The translations under genes were made by a program, and so were the position numbers. The notes under the pieces were generated by a model. That model searched no databases, was not told where the DNA came from, and saw only the letters and a program-made list of their open reading frames with translations. From Nephrocerus scutellatus (lineage: Eukaryota; Arthropoda; Insecta; Diptera; Pipunculidae): 64,000 bases of DNA. The stretch spans positions 77,669,976 to 77,733,975 of the forward strand of contig OX352765.1 of NCBI GenBank assembly GCA_947095585.1, written 5' to 3'. Positions 34,663 through 46,867 of this stretch are shown here, piece by piece; position 1 is the first letter of the stretch; the number at the start of each line of letters is the position of its first letter.

Positions 34663-34737
34663 CGGCGCGACAGACCGTTGCGGTCCAAGGCCTAGCTTCT
34701 CGCGACCATTTGTGTTGTGCATTTATATTATTTTCAA
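34663..34737 (-). repeat. SINE 3' fragment (duplication copy 2)
   Basis: Identical to 30362-30436. Confidence 0.75.
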
Positions 34738-34770
34738 CGCCCTGCGGATCACTATTAAATAGTGCGTTGA

Positions 34771-35652
34771 ATAGCCGGTCACCACTGCACCTGCTGTTCA
34801 TCGATTTTACCTTGCGCAGAAGAGGTATACCCGATAAACTAATAGCTATTATTAAAGCAACCTACGATGGCTCTAAATGGCAACGAAAGAATTCGTTGGA
34901 CTCTTACATTCTAGCTTAAAAATATGGACTTCGCTGACGACGTTTATTTACTCTCACACAGGATTATCGAGCTGCACCAAATGACAAAAAATGTGGAAAC
35001 GGAGGAGGGGAAACCTCGGCACTAACTCAGTAACTCAAGTTAACATTGCTGGACAACCGGTAGAGGGAGTAGAGTGTTTCCAATATATTGGGAGTATTGT
35101 CTCGACCGAAGGTGGAACCGAACAGGACATTGTCAACCGAATCGGCAAAGCCAAATCAGTGTATGGAATGATGTCCATAATATGGCGAAGCATTGCGATC
35201 AGCTTAAACACCACGCTGCGAATGTTCCGTTCAAATGTTGTATGGGTGCAGCACTTGGAAGGTGAATGCTACTATCACAAAAAGATAACAAACGTTCGTA
35301 AATCGGTAACTACGGAACATCTTAAGGGTTTTCTGGCTCTAACGAACATCTTTACCATAGAACTGGCCAGGAACCAATAGGCACAACCATCCAACGACGG
35401 AAGTGGCAGTGGATTGGTCATACACTCCGAAAAGGCGACAGTTCCATAGCAAACTATGCAATGCAATGGAATCCGCTATTTCAGGATGGTAGAAAAACGG
35501 CTCGCCCGAGATATACATGGCGCAGAACAGTTGAGGAGGAGTCACGGCAATTGGGGAAGAGTTGGAGAGATCTGAAGCTCATTGCCAGGAACCGCACGCG
35601 ATGGCTTGCAGGCGTAGTAGAGGCCTTAGGACCCATAAGGATAATGACATAA
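34771..35652 (+). pseudogene. RTE-type LINE, lineage A, deleted RT fragment (duplication copy 2)
   Basis: Identical to 30470-31351, including every frameshift and deletion, so it was copied as genomic DNA and is not an independent insertion. FADD lies near 34930 and the final stop at 35650-35652. Confidence 0.85.
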
Positions 35653-35980
35653 GTAAGTGAAAATGTATATTTTTGCGCACAAATGGAATACCAAACAATT
35701 AATTCCGTGACAATTTATTACTTTTGGATGTTTGTCAAACATTCGCGAGATGGTGGGACCATGAAAAATACAATACATTTGGTGTTTCCTGTAATTCGAA
35801 CTACGAATCCCTTGCTCAGAAATCGATTGCAATTAACCACTGAGACGCGCCCACAATGGGGATAAAGTTCAAAATTTTGTCGAGCTCCTAGAATGACATG
35901 TATGACTTAACATTAGCAGTCGAAGAGATTGCTGGATGTAAAAGAAATTAAAGGGTTCATATTTTAACTGTGCTAGAGAT

Positions 35981-36361
35981 AAACTAATAAGAGACGAATA
36001 AAAAACTCCTGATTACGATCTTATCACTGCAGAAATATTGAAAAAAACTGACAAGGGGAGCTTTTGTAAAGCCTATACCTAACTTATTAATGTCGCCTTT
36101 AAAATAAATATGTAATCAGCTTGTAAAAAATTGCAGCAGTAAACATGATTCCAAAACTGGAAAGCCACACGACACATCGCATCGTCTTACATGTGATGTC
36201 TAAAATCTTTGAGAAGATATTAATAAAAAGTTTAAACCTGATTATGGAGAAGAGAGCTACCAGATATATTTGGTATTCAGTTTCAGACCTGAGTTCCTTC
36301 TGGAGCTCAATTTGACTTCAAAGAGTTCTTGAATATAATATGACAAATTTAAGGATAAATT
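35981..36361 (+). pseudogene. Jockey-clade LINE, RT finger fragment (duplication copy 2)
   Basis: Identical to 31680-32060. Confidence 0.65.
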
Positions 36362-38190
36362 AGGTTCAAGGTTGCTAATCAATCAGGTCCTGCTCTATTG
36401 AATTTTTCTGCTTTTGCTTATGGTACACAATTATGTGAATCGATAATGGTTTTTTATCCTTTTGACCTTAACCAACTAAGGCCACCTAAGCAAAACAAAC
36501 AGCCTGAGATACTTATAAGCTAATATCATGAGAATTGTGAATAGTTCAAGTGAAAGTCTGCCATTCTAGCAGTTTTTGTACTTTATATTGGTCTATTGAT
36601 TTTTCCGATGGTCCAAGTCAACATATATATAGTATACAGCCCAACACGCAATAAAAGCATGAATGGATTTGTCAAAGAGGCCATTATAGCGCTCGCCACT
36701 ACGCATATTTTATACAATAAGTTACTTCCTCTCTAAGTATCATTCATCTATAAAGCGTTCAGTAGCTATGAGGCATAATAACTTTTCCCCCAAAAAAAAG
36801 AGTCAAAGGCATGTAGACTGACATATTTTATTGACACAAGTTGCATTGACAGTGGAAATATACGAACTAATTTTTTGATATATCTACATAAAGATATTAG
36901 AAAATGTAACGATCAGAAGCCAGATAAAAGTGAAGATGTACACAATTTCATTATTGCTAATCATATGGGTTCGAATTTAAATTGTAGGCAGAATATTCCT
37001 GAAAATCGTGTTTAATTTTAGAAGAAACTCGCGCCGACTTCGTTTGTCACATCACTCACAGCATAAAATATAAAAAAACTCATAAAACACAGGACAGCAG
37101 CGTCAACACACCTCATTAACATATAATCCTATTACCATTACTACAAAGCGAAGTAAAAAAAATAACAATTTAGATCCATTGTTGATTTGCCAAACCTAAC
37201 TGAAAAAATAAAAAAATAATTTAATAATTTAATAAAACTTCTTATATATGTAGTTTTTGTTTTATTTCAATTTAAAATACTAAAAATAACATGGATAACC
37301 ATTTACGTAAACCTATACATAATTCGTGTTCCGTCTTTTCTATTGACTCAAAATATAATTCATAACAATCGCTATGTATTTGAGATGCTAACAAAAATTT
37401 CCAATTGTTACAATCGAATGTGTTTAACTTAATTACTAATTAATAACAAAACAAAAGCGCACGCAAACTCAACGAAAATATTTTGAAATATTGCAAACAT
37501 CCTACGCGCTAATTTAGCGTTTGGTTGCTTCCTCTTTTGAAATGCTCGTCATACCAGCGAAATGAAGCATCTGCATTCGAGAATATGCCACGAATATAAT
37601 TTATTAAGCAATATACTAAGGCTTTTTGACAGTGACATTTGATAAATGGAATTTGTTTGGCTATAATTCCTTTTCTAAATATATTTCATTGTTCAGGCAA
37701 ATTCTAAAGAACATGACAAGCAAACTAGAATTAGACATAAATAGAAAACAAAAATAATCTGATGATGCCTTCGTTTTTCTTTATTCGCGTATTTGTGTAA
37801 TGAAGAAAATATATGTTCTATGTTTACCTCAGTTTTTTTAATTAAAACGATATATTTTGATAATACCTTTAAATAGAATGCTAGCATGAAAGAGACCCCC
37901 AAAAGACGCAAAGGATCCTATCCACGACGATTGTTTCTATGCACGGAAAGGACCCCAATGCCTATCAAAACATTGGGCCAAAAATCTTCAACTCACCAAC
38001 AGGTTTAAAATTGGATCACTTGAAACCACTTCTTTCATTTGCTTTATTTTGCTTTTGCATGCATGCTTATTTTTTGCCTTCAGAGTGGACAGCCGAGTTG
38101 CCTACTCTGTATACTACTAATTAGAGACGGGATCGAGTCGAACCCATATCCCAGAATCTGGGACTGCTCGTTACAGACCGGGCATCAGTA
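36362..38190. other. No recognisable gene (copy 2)
   Basis: Identical to 32061-33889; nothing supported. Confidence 0.5.
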
Positions 38191-38762
38191 AAAGTGTTGC
38201 TAGTCTCTGTGCATTGCAACAGTTGTAATAACTGGTGTCATCTTCGGCAATTCTCAGGGCCGCACAGTACCAACGATTATAACTCCAATTATATTAGTAC
38301 TTGTTGCTCCAAAGAGAAAACCAGAGCCTAAGAACCCCACACCATACCATATCCACTCCTGTATACTAATAACGCACCAACCATCCCGCCACAAACTCAA
38401 CACTGCCAACATATAAGCCATTCAGCTAATTCTTTCAAGTTCCTTCAGTAGAACAGTAATGGCCTGCGAAAAAAATTAAGAGAGATCACCCACTATATGT
38501 TTCGCAATAATATTTTATTTGCTGCCGTGCAGGAGACCAAAATACCCAACTCATACTCATTTACATCGTTTGATGACTATCAAATCATTCGACACGATTC
38601 GACAGAGGCCTGGGACTCGCTTTTATTTTTCATCAGAAAGTATTTTACAAATACATATGCCAGCAACCCTCCCCTGATCTCATCTCGAGCAATGCGTTTA
38701 TTAGTTAACACTGGAGATTTCGAGTTATTACTCACTAATGTTTACATTACGACCATTAATAC
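38191..38762 (+). pseudogene. CR1-like LINE: ORF1 PHD-like finger and ORF2 endonuclease N terminus
   Basis: Same PHD-like Cys/His segment as at 33.9 kb (38214-38331). The endonuclease then continues across the duplication border: ILFAAVQETKIPNSYSFTSF, DDYQIIRHDS, LLFFIRKYF and LLTNVYI. The glutamate of QETK is the metal-binding residue of AP-type endonucleases. The frame is open from 38497 but homology ends near 38760, where a minisatellite begins and the open frame simply runs into it. Probably the 5' part of the CR1-like family whose RT halves lie at 14.4 and 22.8 kb; that link is inference. Confidence 0.78.
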
Positions 38763-39180
38763 CTCCAAAAGACTCACAAAAGTCCCTCGAAAAGACCATC
38801 AAAAGGCGGCCAAGAAACCCCCAAAATACCATTCAGGAGACCACCAAAATACCCAAAAGGTCTCAAAAGACCCCCCCAAAATACCTCCCAAAAGATCCCA
38901 AAAATACCCCTAAGAGACCCCCAAAATACCTCCCAAAAGATCCCTTAGAGACCCTCAAAAAAACGTCCCCCAAAAGACTCCTAATAGACCCAAAAGACAT
39001 CCAAGAGACCCCAAAAGATCTTCAAAAGGCTCCAAAAGACACTCACGAGACCCCCAAAAGACTACCAAAATACCCTCGGAAGACCTCCAAAAGGCTCCAA
39101 AAGAGCACTCAGAAGACCCCATAAAAGACTACCAAAATACCCTCCAAAGACCTCAAAAGAACCCCAAAAGACGAAATATA
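38763..39180 (+). repeat. C-rich minisatellite
   Basis: Degenerate units such as CCCCCAAAAGACC, CCCCAAAATACCC and CAAAAGACTC, about 20-30 bp each. Its complement (GGTCTTTTGGGGG) is similar to the G-rich array at 7120-7435. Two overlapping open frames here are repeat-coded and not genes. Confidence 0.85.
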
Positions 39181-39264
39181 TATTTTCCTGGCTAATATGG
39201 ATGTGCGTTCACTGAACTCTCGTAATTCAAAAGATAGTTCTATTCTAATGGAACAACGAATATC

Positions 39265-39778
39265 AATTTAAAAAAAAAACAACCCATAAAAATCAAAATT
39301 TTTCTAGTAAATTCTCTAATCGACACACACACACACACACACTGCGTGCTCGTTTTGTGGCAAAATGATCCACCAAATGAAACGCAGCGGCAGCGAACAG
39401 CGCAGCACACAAAGCACAGAGCTCAGACTTTGCTGTGATCTGATGCGATATAGCGACATTTAAAAAATGTATATGTGGGTCCCCAGGGACCGATCACTCC
39501 AAATTTTTACAAAAAGTGTTTTCCATCGAAGACACACATGTGTACAAATTTTGAAGAAAATCTGGTAAATTTTGTAAAATATTTGTATGGGAGCCCCCCG
39601 ATACCGCAGCCCGATCTCTCTGAAATTAATAGAAAGTATTGTCACCGGAAATAAACATGTGTGCAAAATTTCAATAAAATCGGGCTTTAGGAAGCGGGTT
39701 AAAAATTGATCAGAAAATCTGACCAGCCAGCCACCCAGCCAGCCACGTGCACGCGAAGTTAATATAGAGAATTTAATA
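39265..39778 (-). repeat. TCTCTA-family repeat, full-length copy, reverse orientation
   Basis: Plus strand reads AACAACCCATAAAAATC, GTAAATTCTCTAATCG, a (CA)n run at 39320-39342, the conserved block GCAGCGGCAGCGAACAGCGC, internal units with ACACATGTGT, a CCAGCCAGCC run and finally TAATATAGAGAATTTAAT. Mirror image of the copies at 5433-5946 and 46868-47340. Confidence 0.82.
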
Positions 39779-40343
39779 AAATTCAATTTACAAACTATTG
39801 GACTACGCTGACGACTGGCTGAATCACATGAATCATCAAAACATGCGTTTCTGGAAAAAGCTTGTGTATTTAGCTCTTGCCCACTTCCAAAATATTAACA
39901 AAAGCTGCTATTTATGATTATGAAACGCTTTCGAAAGTGAGCTTTATAGGGTGAATTACGAACACAAATACACGCAGATTTCGTTTTTATTTTTTTAAGA
40001 TTATTTGCTTAATTAACTAACTGATGAAAGCCAATATTTTGAAATAAATTAAATCATGACTCTAGTCTTTTCAGACTATTCAGTTCTAACATTGAATTCA
40101 GTAAAAGAATGATTCCATTTGCATCATATGATATGCAGTCATTTAAGACGCATGTGCATAAACATCGTATCTAATTTCCTAAAGGCAATGCCGTGCAAAG
40201 AAAAACAAGTACATGTAAAAAAAACTTCACGTTTCGTGAACATACTTACATCGAAACACGCCACACAGTCGTTTATTATTTGGTAATCGCCAAAATATCT
40301 GTTTTTGAGGTCGGAGCTATTTCAAAGAATCTTCTTTTTTCCA
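39779..40343. other. No recognisable feature
   Basis: AT-rich; nothing supported. Confidence 0.45.
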
Positions 40344-40800
40344 CGATTCACGTCGAAAGCGAGATATAAAATTGAGCCTCTGACATTGAGCCGCTCACAA
40401 AATTTCAGCCCTCTAGGTCGTGTGAAACTTGGTTAAAAAAGACCTAAAAACGAGAAAATGTCGGCATTTCAAACCATCACACGTGCCACACGCGAAACGT
40501 GAAATCATACGTGGAATATAAAAAGAGGTATTTTGGACTTAGCTACTCACAAAATTTCAACTCTCTAGGTCGTGTGGAAGGTGGTTAAAAAGGACCTCAA
40601 ATAAGTCAACAAAAAAATCAACCCATCACAAGCGCAACACGCGTCATACTCGGAATATAAAAAATGCTATTTTGAACTTAGACACTCACAAAATTTCAAA
40701 TCTCTAGGTCATGTGGAAGGTGGTTAAAAAGGACCTGAAATTGGTCGAAAATACAGACAAAAAGGGGTCAAGTTAAATAAAAGTTTTTTAAAAAAAAGAT
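40344..40800 (+). repeat. Tandem repeat, three units of about 140-150 bp
   Basis: CTCACAAAATTTCA starts each unit (about 40395, 40545 and 40684), followed by CTCTAGGTCGTGTGGAAGG and TTAAAAAGGACCT. It ends AAAAGTTTTTTAAAAA. Related sequence at 17640-17930. Confidence 0.75.
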
Positions 40801-42060
40801 ATGCCTATACAAGTATTGATATTAAAAATAGGATAACATCAGCTTTAAACCAATGTGAATGGAAAAATCTTTGTGAAAGAACAAGACCGGATCCTCATTG
40901 CAGATTTGTATTTTCTATAAGACGGTTTTACTTTTTTCTCGGAACTACGTATAGGTTAAAATTACAGGTCAGGAGATGGATCAATTGCCTCGTTCGCCAA
41001 AATAAGTTTACTCAAGGATTAGAGCTGAGGATTAGTGTCTTAGAGCGTTTTATTTTCTCTATGGAATCATAAGTCAGATTAATTCAATCACTTTACCAAT
41101 ATCATTTTTAAAAATTGCGTACCTACATTTTTTGTTTAAAATTCAATTTCAACTCAGTCAGTGAACTAAAAACTTACCTTGTAATGAGGAAACCTTTTGT
41201 TTGTTATCAGAGAAAAATACACTTCATTTACGTTTTGAGATAAAAAAAATAATTTTCATTCCATGCGCATATAAATGTGAAAACTTTTATGATTAAAAAA
41301 ATAAAAAGGACCTCAATTCATTTGGGGGCGATAAGCAACCAACCAGCACAATTGAAAATGTCACAAAAGGCATAGCGATTCCGAACATATGCCATTCAAA
41401 CGAATCACTCGTATGTGAGAAATGAACTCAAAGTTGTTGTGCGAGAATGGTATGTTTCTATGAATTATCTGCAGTTATTTCGATCCTTCAGCGTATTTTT
41501 CATTCATTCCACGGTAGATATAATTGTATCTGCAATCAGCATATAACAGGTAGCCATTGATACTGGTTGGAGAAGAAGCACGTACAAAAAACCAACGCAC
41601 ATATTTACTCAGAGTTTATGCTTTTCGGTTTAACTCAACTATTCGTACAATGATAATTGTTCAACGTTGAATAGTGTGCATACGGGAAATAGAAACACCC
41701 ACAACAGCAGCCACCAGAGCTAAACTTGGAAGAGATGTGTGCACTTCAATTTCGTAGCGGTCTGCGCGGATTGGAAAAATGAGTATCAAGCGAGGACAAA
41801 ATTCTCGATTCATTCGCCACATTGAACTGAAATTCAAATGGAAAAAGTGCTGCGAAAAGAGCTGCGGTAACAGATTTTTCGCAGGTGAACGCTGAACATA
41901 GCATGCAAAGTGCACAGTGGATTCAACAACGTGCGCTTCTATGCGCTCCATTAGCGATGCATTTCAGCGATTAGTCTTTAGTTTTCATTGCACTGAAGCG
42001 ATTACTAGAATTCAAATCTGAACGAGAAGTGAAGGGAAGTAAAGTGTCGGTTTTTTATAT
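40801..42060. other. No recognisable gene
   Basis: The minus ORF at 41661-41951 shows no known domain. Otherwise AT-rich sequence without identifiable features. Confidence 0.45.
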
Positions 42061-42064
42061 GAAA

Positions 42065-44212
42065 CTAGCTGATTACCCGGCGTTGCCCAGGTATTTATTC
42101 ATCCCAATCTTCTATTAGAAAAAAAGAATGATATCTATCTATAAGGTAAAATTGCAGTTTTTAATAACAAAATTTATTTTATAAAATATATTTTAAATTA
42201 CAGCTATAGTATTCAAATTATAAAAGCAAAATTAAGTTGTGATCTCAAATCTATACTCCGCAGTACTTAGTGAACTGTCCGACTTATTGATCGTCATCGA
42301 AAACGCAAGTTTTATTGGAAATTGCAATCTCTTGAATTTAAAAGGAAGAAGTGCTATCTGTGGGATAAAAACTGTTTCACACTGTCCCTTTTCTGCCAAG
42401 ATAGACGCTTCAATTATATTGCTAGGCATCTCTTTTACGGTCTTGTGCCATTTCAAAGTTTTGGCAAGTCGAGAAGCCGTTGCAAAATAATTGGAGATTA
42501 AACTGTAAGGTGCCAATCCAGACGAGAATTAAGTGAGTTTAGGAACTCAGTTAGATAATTAACCTCCTTATCAGTATCTACAACGGTATCAATACATTTC
42601 ATCTCATCTCAGCTGATCTCAGCGACCCCGAAAACTATAGGATCAACACTAATATCGGTCACCTCCGGGGAGACAACTTACCCATAGGAGTGTCCTACCA
42701 AGACTATTAATCTCAGTGGTCCCGAGAACTATGGAATGGACACTAATATTGATCAACCCCCCCTCAGTTATCAACCCCATAGCCCTAGAGCTGTCTTACC
42801 ATCGCCATTGAACTCAGCAACCCCGAAAACCATAAAATCGACACTAATATCGGTTACCCCCTCCCCTCAGTTATCGACCCCATCCCTCTAGACCTGTCTT
42901 ACCATCACCATTCAACTCAGCGACCACGAAAACCGTAAAATCAACACTAATGTCGTTCACCCCCCCTCAGTTATCGACCCCTTCCCCATAGAGCTGTCTT
43001 ACCATCACCATTCAACTCAGCGACCACGAAAACCGTAAAATCAACACTAATGTCGTTCACCCCCCCTCAGTTATCGACTCCTTCCCCATAGAACTGTCTT
43101 ACCATCACCATTGAACTCAGCAACCCCGAAAACCATAAAATCGTCACTAATATCGGTCACTCCCCCCCCCCTCAGTTATCGACCCCATCCCCCTACAGCT
43201 GGCTTACCATCACCATTCAACTCAGCGACAACGAAAACCGTAAAATCAACACTAATATCGTTCACCGCCCTCATTTATCGACCCCTTCCCCCTAGAGCTA
43301 TCTTACCATCACCATTGAACTCAGCAACCCCGAAAACCATAGAATCGACACTAATATCGGTCACCCTCCCCCCTCAGTTCTCACCCCATCTCCCTAGAGC
43401 TGTCTTACCATCACCATTCCACTCAGCGACCCCGAAAACCATAGAATCAACACTAATATCGGTCACCCCCCCCCTCAGTTATCGACCCCGCCCCCCACAG
43501 CTGGCTTACCATAACCATTCAACTCAGCGACCACGAAAACCGTAAAATCAACACTACTATCGTTCACCCACCTCAGTTATCGACCCCTTCCCCCTAGAGC
43601 TGTCTTACCATCACCATTGAACTCAGAAACCCGAAAACCATAAAATCGTCACTAATATCGGTCACCCCCCCCCCCCCTTCGGTATCGATCCCATCCTCCT
43701 ACAGCTGGCTTACCATCACCATTCAACTCAGCGACCCCGAAAACCATCGAATCGAAACTAATATCGGTCACCCCCCCCCCTTCGTTATCGATCCCATCCC
43801 CTACAACTGGATTACCATCACCATTCAACTCAGCGACCTCGACAACCATAGCATCGAAACTAATATCGGTCACCACTCCACCCCCCCCCCCCCACATTCG
43901 TTATCGACCCCATCCCCCTACAGCTGTCTTACCATCACCATTGAACTCACCGACCACGAAAACCATAGAATTAACACTAATATCGGTCACTACTACCACT
44001 ACCAGCTACCAGCACTATTCGTCTCGGCGATACCGAAAACGGTGGGTCCGACACTAAAACCCCCTACCACGCCTCCCCCAGCCAAAAAACCTGCTACCCC
44101 CCCCCACCTATGTATGATTCCACATAGTAACTAATAATATACCAAGTTTGGTTGAAATTGGTCAAGGCGTTCCAGAGCTAGTTAGGCACAAATATATATA
44201 TATGTATATATA
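42065..44212 (-). mobile_element. Helitron-like element carrying a satellite array
   Basis: Plus strand starts ACTAGCTGATTACCCGGCGT, which on the minus strand is an element end in CTAG followed by T. The far side (44140-44212) has CCAAGTTTGGTTGAAATTGG, a priming-like segment and ATATATATATATGTATATA, the usual leader side of such elements. No Rep or helicase coding. The opposing ORFs at 42232-42516 show no known domain. The middle is filled by the array at 42610-44010. The exact 5' TC boundary could not be fixed. Confidence 0.6.
42610..44010 (+). repeat. Satellite-like array of about 100-bp units, about 14 copies
   Basis: CTTACCATCACCATT recurs at about 42795, 42898, 42998, 43098, 43203, 43302, 43404, 43505, 43604 and 43709 (steps of 99-105 bp). 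Each unit also has CTCAGCGACCCCGAAAACC, ATCAACACTAATATCGGTCA and a variable C-run. At least two unit types (CCACG...CCGT and CCCCG...CCAT) are intermixed. The open frames on both strands here are repeat-coded. Confidence 0.92.
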
Positions 44213-44289
44213 CAAATAAATTCTCTATTTTATGAAGATGGAGTTGCTGTGATTTAAAACAGCTGCTTGGCCAATAATAACTTCATTAA

Positions 44290-46000
44290 GTAAACTGGGT
44301 TATTATTTATGTGAGATGTCGGGCGTTGAAGAGAAATCAGAAGAGAAGACACGCCTTAAGAATACTGTCTTAAGTACTGCTGACACCATAATAGGCAGTA
44401 GTCGTAGAGAACGACTGGCTAGATGACGAATGTAAGCTAGCGACTGAACGTAAGAATGTTGCATACCGAGCAATTCAACTCTCATAGAAAGCGGGCACGC
44501 GACAATGAAAGAATAGTACAGATAGCGAGGACCGCACGAGGCGCCTAATTTCTACCAAAGAGTCCGCGGTATGACGCAGTATACACCGCGTTGCGCATAC
44601 TGCAAAGACAAAGAGGATAATCTGCTGAACGCCGATCTAAAATCCATCTCAGAGCGATGGAAAGAGCTCTTTCAGTTTCTAAACGGCCAACTAATTGAGG
44701 TATTGGAGGCTCCAACAATGACCAAAGACACTATGCTGCCGCCACCAGAATTTAGACCAGACGAATTTAGCAGAGTGATAAATCGGCTCAAAAATAATAA
44801 GGCCCCGCGATCAGATGGTATGCCATGAGAGCTAATTAAAACAGGAGTTTCCTACAAGACAGGATAGCCCCAAACGCTAAAATCATCATTGGCCCATACC
44901 AGTGTGGCTTCATAACAGGCAAACTAACAACTGACTTAAAATATCTAGAGTATCAAAACTCACTACACCATCTTTTTATAGACTTTAAAGCCGCCTATGA
45001 TAGCATAGCTATAGTAGAACTTTATAAAGCCATGAGAGAATTCGGCATCCCTAATAAACTGACGACTATGTACGCTGACCATGACCAATGTTATAAGCCA
45101 AGTAAAAATGTCTGGAACACTATCAAGCCCATGGGCTCCGACAAGGGGATGGACTGACCCACGTCCTCTTCAACCTGGCATTGGAGAAAGTGATCCAAGA
45201 CTCTGACGTAACGGCGAGAGGAACAATCCTATACAAGTCCATTCGAATACTGGCTTACGCAGAGACGACATTGACATCGTTGGTGGAAACCCAAGAACTG
45301 TACAGGAAGCTTTCATCCAGATCGGGTGGGCGGTACGAAATCTGGGGCTGCACGTAAATGAGAGCGAAACAAAGTACATAGTGGCCACGTACACTTGCCA
45401 GTAGAAGATCCAACATTGGTTCCTCTATTTAATTTGTGGAGCGCGAATTTGAAGTAGTGCATCCTATCCTATCCTATCCTATCCTATCCTTTAACTATCT
45501 CGGGTCAACTGGAACCCGAAATACGTGCATGATTACTTAAAGCCAACAAGGCCTAATTGAGCCTGTTAAGACTCTTCAAATTCAGGAATCTAACCATAAC
45601 AAGCGGATGGTGCATAAGACAATGGTCATACCTGTACTTAAATATGGATCCGATTAGCAAAAAGCATTCTGACCTCTTAGCCGCATTCGAGAGATCTACG
45701 AGCGTTACCGCGATGTCGACATCGTTACGAGAATTAAGCGCAGTAGGCTCCGGTGGGCAGGACACCTAGCTCGCTTGAACGAAGAGGATCCTGCTCGGAA
45801 AGTCCTTTGCGATAGGATTTATTGAACGCGACAGCGAGGCCGGCCAAGCCTACGCTGGAAGGATGGCGTATACCAGGACGCCCAGAGTTTAGGGATGCAA
45901 TGGATGACATGTGCCAAAATCGGGACCAGTGGAGAGACTTTTTGCGGGAGGCCAGGACCGGACCCCGGTTGTAGAGCCAAATATGAAGAAAACATTTACA
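44290..46000 (+). pseudogene. RTE-type LINE, lineage B, 5'-truncated
   Basis: Starts in the endonuclease-RT linker (44290-44560, antisense-identical in layout to 54.6-54.9 kb), continues in the open stretch 44571-44828 (FRPDEFSRVINRLKNNKAPR, the pre-RT block), then a lesion, PYQCGF and LHHLFIDFKAAYDSIAI (motif A) near 44950-45010, FGIPNKLTTMY, a decayed motif B and a palm region near 45180-45380 in changing frames (LTYAE-like instead of YADD, then YKLGLHVNESETKYIVAT-like). A TCCTA repeat interrupts it at 45461-45491. The C-terminal part has SKKHSDLLAAFER near 45655 and RLRWAGHLAR-like sequence near 45745. The 3' end GGTTGTAGAGCCAAATATGA lies near 45968. No functional ORF. Confidence 0.82.
45461..45491 (+). 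repeat. (TCCTA)n microsatellite
   Basis: About six TCCTA units in the LINE copy; sister copies have no such run, so it expanded after insertion. Confidence 0.85.
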
Positions 46001-46410
46001 AAATATTCTGTAAATTAACAAAACAACAGTTTATTAGGAGCTGTACGCTTGGTATTTAAAAATTATCAAAACACACCTAAAAAAGTGTCAAATTATTAGC
46101 GGCAACAAGCTGGTAAATAAAATTACCTTAGACGTTCCTGTTAGGAGTTAGAGAAACAAGTAAATTTATGGGATCAATTTGTATGGCAGGTAATTAACTC
46201 AACCCGCTGATGTATAAAAGAAAACAAAGAAAATCTCATTATTTCTGCGCCTTGTTCTTAAAATCACATAAGCAAAATAATTTTTTAAATCCGTTCTTGA
46301 GTATCGCCGAGAACATCCCACATCAATACCAATCTTTAAATCTTTAAATTGCCTGAGGTGCCTTGACTTTTTGCGGAGTAAGACTAAAAACTTTTTTTTT
46401 CAACCGAAGT
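46001..46410. other. No recognisable feature
   Basis: AT-rich flank of the LINE; nothing supported. Confidence 0.45.
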
Positions 46411-46860
46411 TAAAAGAATCTATATATATAAAAGTAAAACTTTGTATGTATGTATGTATGTGTGTATGTATGTATGTATGTCCGGTATGGACTGCCAAAC
46501 CCTTCAACCGATCGCGTTCTTACTTTGCATATGGGTTTTCTACCATAATACCCAATTTTCTTCAAATTTTATACACATGAGTCACGAAAACTGCATTTGT
46601 TTGATTAGTATGTAGTTATTTTATTTTACACAGGGAATGTAAAATGTTAATATCAGCCACATTTTAAAACTGAATTTTATGAAATTTTAATGATATATTA
46701 TTGGAAGGTAGGGGAAAGTTATAGGTATAGATGGAAGGGAGAAAGGTAAAATTTTATCATGAGATTACAAACGTATTTTTAAAAAAAATGTCAACGTAAA
46801 TTATTGGCAGGTAGGGGAAAGTTATTGGCTATAGTACTCCCGTCAATCCCGTCAATCCCG
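46411..46860 (+). repeat. Helitron-like repeat with GTAT microsatellite
   Basis: Begins TCTATATATATAAAAGTAAA and a (GTAT)n run at 46443-46480, followed by ACCGATCGCGTTCTTAC, the leader pattern of a dispersed insect Helitron family. The right end is unclear; CCCGTCAATCCCGTCAATCC near 46850 precedes the next repeat. Confidence 0.5.
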
Positions 46861-46867
46861 TCAATTC

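Larger units (their letters stand above)
34242..38542. repeat. Tandem 4301-bp segmental duplication, copy 2
   Basis: Begins CCGTGCTTACAGTACTC without the rest of the hAT element and is joined directly to the LINE endonuclease end of copy 1. Its right border is ancestral because the endonuclease frame runs through it (QETK into IPNSY). The single new junction is therefore 34241/34242, with two bases (AA) of microhomology. Confidence 0.95.

Noticed and set aside
38738..39124. 128-codon lysine/proline-rich frame
   Set aside because: Encoded by the C-rich minisatellite; no start context and repeat-coded.
43111..43545. 144-codon proline/serine-rich open frame, plus the opposing glycine-rich frame 43652-43897
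   Set aside because: Both are translations of the roughly 100-bp satellite units; every unit is a multiple or near-multiple of three by chance, and frames exist on both strands.
42610..44010. CRISPR-like array
   Set aside because: Regularly spaced repeats, but whole units of about 100 bp are conserved with no unique spacers, in eukaryotic DNA; it is a satellite.
46371..46580. Frame with repeated MYVCMCVCMYVC
   Set aside because: Translation of the (GTAT)n microsatellite.
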